Notes under the pieces: generated by a model
What the model was told of the DNA's origin: nothing
Seen by the model: the letters and a program-made list of their open reading frames with translations, nothing else
The model's database searches: none
Shown: one piece after another, positions 57,189 to 64,000 of the stretch
How the letters are laid out: each line of letters begins with the position of its first letter
Numbering within the stretch: position 1 is the stretch's first letter
Made by a program: the position numbers and the translations under genes
NCBI GenBank assembly: GCA_008828725.1
Contig: MEHQ01001586.1
Location: 68,050 to 132,049, forward strand
DNA length: 64,000 nt
Source: Saccharina japonica
Taxonomy: Eukaryota > Sar > Phaeophyceae > Laminariales > Laminariaceae
Reading direction: 5' to 3'

Positions 57189-60035
57189 GCGAGAGAGCAC
57201 CCGCGAACAAGAACACGCGGTTAAGAGACACAATGACGCCGCCACCTCTGCCGGCCACCGCCGTCACATCCACCGCCGCTTGCAAGCTTAAAGCTCCAAG
57301 CTACCGATGATTTTCTACGTTTTTGCTCAGCGGCACGATCGATATGGACAAGACAAGAGTACGAGTACAGCAGAGTTCGTATCTGTCACTATACCAGGTA
57401 TAAGCCGTACGTACGTATGTGTGCGATGTCTGGTATGTATACGACACAATCCAGTGACGTCTGCTACACGCTGCACGTCAGGTTTGTGTGCGTCGAAGCT
57501 TGCTTGTAGCCCACACGCGCAGGTTTACCAAACAGACGAAATTGTGGGCGTTAAATAAAGCAATTTACCCCTCTCTGTTGCTGGGCGTTCTTTACTCGGG
57601 TACGATACCGTCCGTGGTCGGCAGCGCTTTGTACGACCATACCAGGTACAGTTCCTGGTAGACAGCAAGCAGCAGCAGAAAGGTGGGTAGGATCGCATGC
57701 TCCGACAAAAGCAACTACTGTACTCGTAGCCACAGTACAGCGCGGAAATGCCACAAGCGCACGGCCTTTTGCTGCTGCCTCTGCTGGGCAGCAGGGCAGC
57801 AGGGTTGTACTCGTACTGGTAATGTTGTACTCTCTCGTACGAGTAGTCAGCTGGGGGTCAATAGCACGCTTTCTGCACTGCTCTCTGCCGTTGCATGATA
57901 CCATGGTACCTGATACCTGGTATCATACTACGAGTACAGGCAGCTGGAATTTGAATTTATACGTCAGATGGCACTCAAAAACGTAGACGTTTGGAGCGCT
58001 GCTTGGTGTAGATCGTGATTTTTTTGAAGGCACACTCGTAGCCTAGTCTAGAGCTGAACATGGCTTGGAGCTCTACGCCAGAGGGTGCCCAGCAAAGCCT
58101 GTCACACTTACGAATGCTCCTGCTGATCACACCTCGCACATCTAGATTCCCGCGCTGCTCCAGACAGGCTACGTACCTAGAGGCTCGAGCCTCAATGACT
58201 CTATTCTTGCACCTAAGTATAACAGGAAACTTTCAAACCATGCCTCCTGTGCAGAAGTCCGAGCGCACCTTCGTCCTAGATGTAGCTCTTCTCGCTCGTC
58301 GCTCTCATCGCTAAGAATATCGGGTATTTTCCTGGTGTCCTTCTTGATGAACATGGTGCCCTTCGCTGAGCTCCTTGTGCCTGTCTTCTAACTGGCACAG
58401 CAACGTGTCGTGTTGCGGTTTTAGGTTCGGCGCACAATGCGCGTATAGATACTTCGGCGTTATCATCAGGGACTTGGGAAGAACAAATAACGAAGGCGAA
58501 ACCGTCAAACAGAACGGCGAACAAGGAACGAGGAACGAGGAACGAGCGACGAAGGAGTTTTTTCATCACGAGCAATGCACTCGTACTCCGACTCGCAGCA
58601 AGGTCGGTGATCTCACCGCCCCTGTCGAAGGCAGTGTCGCCTTAGGTACCCGACGGAGCATACACAAGAAACACTACGCACCCCTGCGTTCTGTGTATAA
58701 GCAGTCGGTTTTCTTGAATACGCGATCGCCGGCTCTGGCCGACATATCGCAACGTCGTCATCCCCACCCCAGAGACTGCAGCAGTACTGCTTGTAGTGGT
58801 CGGCTGAACGATGTCTGCAGTGCGGCAACGAGGGACTACGGTCGCGGCTCATCCAGAGGTCGACGAGGGAAATGTGAGAGATACTGTCTCGAGCACACGG
58901 GTACGTAGAATATCTCTCTTGCCTTCTATTGGTAGGCGGTTCCTCCGACGTTCTTCGTCGGCGTACCTACGTACTGCTACCTGCAGTAAATCGAGTACGA
59001 GTACGAGTCGGTTTTTGCAGCAGATTGTCTCATCTCTTCCTGCCTTCAACTGCCACTCTGTGCGTATGTACTACAGTACTACTACGACTCGTATCTGTAT
59101 CATTTCACTTTACCCGTGGCACATACAAAACGTACGATATGTTTCCGTATACCGTCATGTATGATTTCTCGTCACTACGACGTACGAACGGCAGTAAACT
59201 TCCGTACGTACATATCGGTAGTATAAAACTCGTAATGGAATTTGATGGCGACTCACCGTACTATTATTGCTGTTGTACATGCACATACATGTGGGAGAAC
59301 GCCAGGGGGGTGGAGAGTTATTTGGGGGAGTTCTGTGCCAAGGATACGACGTACTGCTGTACGAGTAGGTGTCGTATCGTCGATGCTCACTTGCGTTGTG
59401 CGCCTGAATCAATGCAATCTGTGTATTTTGATACTTTCAGCATACGACACATACCGTCGTCGCATGTCGGTGTCGCGCCCTTTCCGAGAAGCAGTGCTCT
59501 CATATCCATCATCTGTACATACATAAAGAACCCACTTGTATCGTACCATGTGTGCGCAGCTGTTTTTCTCTGCTCCGCCGTTGTAAGCTACGTACCTGTA
59601 AGTATAAGTGCGCCAGCATTGGGGTACAGTAGTAGGTGGAATAGCTTTCGATGTTCGAAGGCTTGAAGAGGTGGGGGGGGGGGGGGCTCTCACGCACTCT
59701 CGAAGCTTGTCCGTTGCCCGCTACGAGTACGTAATATATATAACCACTCTGTCTATAAAGATGAGGAACATTTTTACACTTATTTTGATATGAACGATCC
59801 TTACATTTAGCGACATATCATAGTGGTACAAGACTACCGCGACGCGTCGTCGCCTGACAGAGGATTCTTGAAAATGTTTCTACGAATCATATAGCGGGCA
59901 TAATGCTACTTCGTATGTAGGCATAACCCGGCTTCTGGACGAAGCAGCCACATATGATATGTATGCTCAGTTGTGAATAGCTGCTTAACTCAATTGATAT
60001 GCTCGGTGATCGTTCCAACCGCACAGGAGGAAGCC
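57189..60035. other. Intergenic spacer between divergent genes
   Basis: 2.85 kb between the LRR gene start (-) and the CFAP100-like exon (+). No exon could be supported, although the N-terminal part of the CFAP100-like protein may be coded here. The DNA is rich in short GTAC/CTACGAGTA palindromes and CAG runs (57660-57680). No other structure is seen. Confidence 0.45.
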
Positions 60036-62360
60036 ATGCCCGGGACAAATCCGGCGGGCCGAAACCCGTTCGTGCTGCCTCCCGACGAGGAAGTTTTCCG
60101 GATGCGAGAAGCGGACAAGAACAAAAAAGCGCAGGATAGAATTACTCGGAGAGGACAGAAGGTGTGTGAAACCCAATGGTCCAAAGCAACAGGACACTAC
60201 ACTGCTGTCTATTCGTGTTGGTTGTTGAGCCGTTGCTGCCGTTCAGTTTAGTCCATGCACTACGTATCCAGGTGGTCCATCATCCGTCTACGTGTACTAC
60301 CAAAGTAAATATGTATCGTTGAAAAAAATTGTGGTGGAACGCGCGCGTGGCGAAACCTGCCGCTCTCTATGTTGAAAATGTTACTATTTTACGGGTGGTG
60401 AGTCAAATAGAACCCGCACACCACGAGGCGTCTGTTTGACGCACGCAATATTAATAAAACTTTCTCATCGGTTTTCACAAAAGAGGACGACGGTCATCCG
60501 TCGATCGGCTGCAAAAATCTGATCTTCGCTTCCGGCCGCCATCTTGATATCACAGGTCTGGGAAAAGACGACCAAAAATGCGGTCTCCGGGCGTTCGGCG
60601 AAGATAGGCGACCTACTAAAGAACACGGGGGCGGCCATAGTATCTGGACAGGGTGGCGTCGCCGGAAAACGAGGGCTGGCCAACTCAAAAACGATGCAAC
60701 AGGTGGGTGCGCTACGTGCTCGATATTACGAAAACAGCAGAATGATGTCTGCGTTCCAGGCCTGTTTGAAGGTCGGACATCCGCCAAGGAACGCTTTTTT
60801 AGCACCTGGTGCACTACTCGCGCTGTTGCTTTCTGCACTGCGGGAGAAGTTCCATGAAAAACAATTGCGCTCGCTTGGTAAGAACGTATATTTACCTATG
60901 GCCTAGGGCGGCCTAATCGAACGCTCGATCAAACGTTGGGGTGGACATCGGAGACGATGAAGCGTCTGCACGGTGTACGCAGCTCGCGAGGGGGAGTGGT
61001 CCAGCAAGCAACTCGCCCACACGCCTCCATGCACTGAAAACACCTGGTGCTCTCCCCACTCTCTCGGTCCGCACAGGTAGCCACGGTGATCACGAACGAC
61101 CGGCAGCAGGAGAAGGAGAGCATGGCGGAGTTCATTGCCAAGAAGCGGGAGATGTTTCTGGTGCAGATGAGCCTTGACACGAAGCGCGAGGAGATCCGGA
61201 AGCTAGAAGAGAAAGCCAGGATGAAGGAGGAGGCCCTGCGAAAGAGCGAGCAGGCGAGCATCCCTCACGGGGCTGGCTGGTGCTGTATGATATAACAGTT
61301 GCTAGTGTCGCTACTTCCTCGTGTCATCTCTTAACCCCCCTTTTTTCCAGTTCTCTCCTTTTGCTTCCGTTCAAGGCATATATGTGAGCGCGGCGCTGTG
61401 CCTCTCGAACTCTGGAGCTCTCTTGTGTAGAGTTCGAAGAATAAGAGCGTGAGCTGTGCCTCTCTATATACTCTTCTCTAGATTCGAAGCCTTGTTTCCT
61501 TATGTGCGGGTTATTCATTCATTTTTTTTTGTTTTGTCTCCTTTCGCCAGCGGTCAATGGTACAACCCTAACTCTTAACCCTAACTCTTGTCCTCTTTGA
61601 TCCAAACAGATGTTGGAGGAGGACGCCATTCGCTTCGATACTTTCCTGAAAGAGAACGACAAGAAGGCCCACGAGGCCATCAAAAAGGCAGAGCGAGAGA
61701 CCAAGGTATATACTTCATGTATATATAACACGCTCTGCTGCCCTGCAAAGGGGGGTGAGACATGACAACAACAACTTTTTCTATCAAATTCCACGAAAGC
61801 AAACGGCGCGCGGTTATAGTGGCCACCCGTCGACTACGTAAGATTTTTTGTTTGTGCCAAAACTGAGCAGTACTTGTGGGTCAGGGCGTGATGTGAGTGG
61901 GAAACGGGTCTGAACGACTTACATTTAGAGGTTCAACAGCACGCGTACGTGCGATTTCCCCCTGCGCTCTACGTACTTCTTGTCAACTCTTCCTGCCGAC
62001 TTTTTTTTTGTTCACCTGGCGACGTTTTTGCGCTCAACACACCCCAGCCCCTGTCACCTGTGGCTGTCCTGTGACGATTTATTCAGGGTTTTGATGTTCC
62101 GATGTGAATGATGGTCACTCACCCTTACATTATACATCGGTAAGCGGTTGTTGGTGTTGGCCATCGCTGTTGGTAATCGTTGAAATCGTACCCAATTGGC
62201 GAATGCTTATCGCGTGAGTGTCGCGGACGTTTCCGACGTACTTTTTTCTACTGCAGTTGAAAACGGACAAGGCCCAGGAGATCAAGAAGCTGAACCAGCA
62301 GATTCAGATGGTGCAGAGTGACATGAGCAAGCACCGGGAAGCTCTCGAGGACTGCCTCAG
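60036..62360 (+). CDS. CFAP100: CFAP100/MIA1-like axonemal coiled-coil protein (DUF4200), 3' partial
   Basis: Exons 60036-60161, 60556-60702, 61077-61253, 61610-61705 and 62257-62360, all with matching phases. The last donor runs into an intron that leaves the window. Family hallmarks: NPFVLPPDEEVFRMREADK at the start, then ITRRGQK|VWEKTT. The DUF4200 coiled coil follows: AEFIAKKREMFLVQMSLDTK, REEIRKLEEKARMKEEALRK, LEEDAIRFDTFLKENDKKAH, EAIKKAERETKLKTDKAQEI and KHREALEDCLR. CFAP100 (CCDC37, Chlamydomonas MIA1/FAP100) works with CFAP73 on the axoneme to tune the I1/f inner-arm dynein, so the organism should make motile flagellate cells. The donor after 61253 is GC (CAG|GCGAGC). The start ATG 60036 follows an acceptor-like CACAG, so an upstream exon with the true start is possible. 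CFAP100 is preferred over other DUF4200 proteins because of the NPFxLPPDE motif. Confidence 0.8.
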
Positions 62361-63120
<760 letters not shown>

Positions 63121-63124
63121 CCCC

Positions 63125-64000
63125 CGTTTTTTTTTGTTATTTTTTTTTGGCGGTCACCAAAGCTGGCGGTCGAGAACCTTTGTTCCGCACAAGGGGAATG
63201 GTCGTATCACGTAGTGTTAATATGGTAAGGCGTCCGCGAGGCAGTTACATAGTAAAACCCATTGCTGTCTCCGGAAGTGGCCACACCAGAAATTAAATTA
63301 ACTCATTGAAGCTGTCGTCCATATGCAAGTCCGCCTCAGAGGCGGTTCTTAGCAGGATGCAGCTCACCCTCCATGCGACTCGCCCAATACCTCACGGCGT
63401 TTCGCGCTTGGTGCAAGCAATGTCTGCCTGGTTGGTGAAAACCCAACGCGCTCCGTCCCGGCATTGTAGGGATGCGAGGGTCTATGGTCATATGACTACG
63501 GCCGTGCACAACATGAGTACACCCCCCCTCCCCCCGTCCTATAAATATATGATATATTTATAGGTTGGGTTGGCGTCGGTTGGCAACGACGCTGTAAAAC
63601 ACGCCACTCGCTGCGTGAGCTAGACAACCAGGGTGCCGTTTTTTTTTGTCATTTTTTTTTGCGGTCACCAAAGCTGGCGGTCGAGTAGATCACTTGTGCG
63701 GGGTGGAGAACCTTTGTTCCGCACAAGGGGAATGGTCGTATCCCGTAGTGTTAATATGGTAAGGCGTCCGCGAGGCAGTTACATAGTGCTCCCATTACTG
63801 TCTCCGGAAGTGGCCACACCAGAAATTAAATTAATTCATTGAAGCTGTCGTCCATATGCAAGTCCGCCTCAGAGGCGGTTCTTAGCAGGATGCAGCTCAC
63901 CCTCCATGCGACTCGCCCAATACCTCACGGCGTTTCGCGCTTGGTGCAAGCAATGTCTGCCTGGTTGGTGAAAACCCAACGCGCTCCGTCCCGGCATTGT
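63125..64000 (+). repeat. Tandem pair of full-length family C elements, cut by window end
   Basis: First copy 63125-63528, second 63637-64000 (truncated by the window). Each begins with CG plus T9 and a second T run, then GCGGTCACCAAAGCTGGCGG, GGAATGGTCGTATC and GGCGTCCGCGAGGCAGTTAC. They continue with AATTAAATTAA, AGGATGCAGCTCACCCTCC and, in copy one, a C-rich end. The second has a 23-bp insertion (TAGATCACTTGTGCGGGGTG...) after 63685. This shows that the copies at 4.4, 36.6-37.0 and 52.7 kb lack the left ~165 bp. Confidence 0.8.

Noticed and set aside
56606-57285. Cys/Leu/Pro/Ala-rich minus-strand frames of up to 200 codons
   Set aside because: They are translations of the GCAAGCAG satellite in the first intron. 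Only the 41-codon first LRR exon upstream of it is accepted.
61566-61590. Telomere-like CCCTAACTCTTAACCCTAAC string
   Set aside because: Only two imperfect units, inside an intron directly before an exon; too short to be an interstitial telomere.

Overview
The window looks like nuclear DNA of a multicellular, flagellate-producing stramenopile, most likely a brown alga. Genes are split into many short exons (about 40-300 nt, mostly phase 0) by introns of 0.4-3.5 kb. Introns and spacers are full of microsatellites, minisatellites and short dispersed repeats. The gene content mixes plant-like LRR proteins, a tyrosine-kinase-like (TKL) kinase and an axonemal protein (CFAP100/MIA1 type). This assignment is inference from gene style and content; no marker gene fixes the species. 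There is no sign of a bacterial, viral or organellar segment, and I see no complete tRNA, rRNA or CRISPR.

Layout from left to right. (1) + strand, 5' partial: PLP aminotransferase of the MalY/PatB type, last six exons, stop at 4359. (2) - strand, 5907-7826: intronless ORF of 639 aa with a Glu-rich tail. (3) 7.9-10.9 kb: a nest of mobile elements, with two related small LTR-type elements and two MITE families. (4) + strand, 11901-14901: four-exon, 159-aa probable mitochondrial protein. (5) - strand, 15846-21547: HET/TIR-like domain protein, 5' end unresolved. (6) - strand, 22005-30466: seven-exon SAM-domain plus plant-type LRR protein with a probable 1-nt frameshift. (7) + strand, 30824-38212: eight-exon OGFOD1/Tpa1-type prolyl hydroxylase, divergent from gene 6 across a 357-bp spacer. 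(8) - strand, 39937-47612: two-exon TKL-like kinase of 1403 aa whose 3.46-kb intron holds a MITE interrupted by a tiny LTR element. (9) - strand, 50189-57188: seven-exon, 294-aa LRR protein. (10) + strand, from 60036 and running off the right edge: CFAP100/MIA1-like coiled-coil protein.

Exon joins were set by hand from GT/GC...AG sites, matching phases, and continuity of family motifs across junctions. The genes do not form a pathway; they are independent nuclear loci. The most unusual material is the repeat layer. One 344-bp element (40502-40845) has 75-bp terminal direct repeats, a polypurine tract, a 4-bp target duplication, and a tRNA-like A box inside its LTR with a B box just downstream. 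It sits inside a MITE whose uninterrupted relative is also in the window. A larger related-structure element at 10069-10884 has two identical 288-bp LTRs, so it inserted recently.
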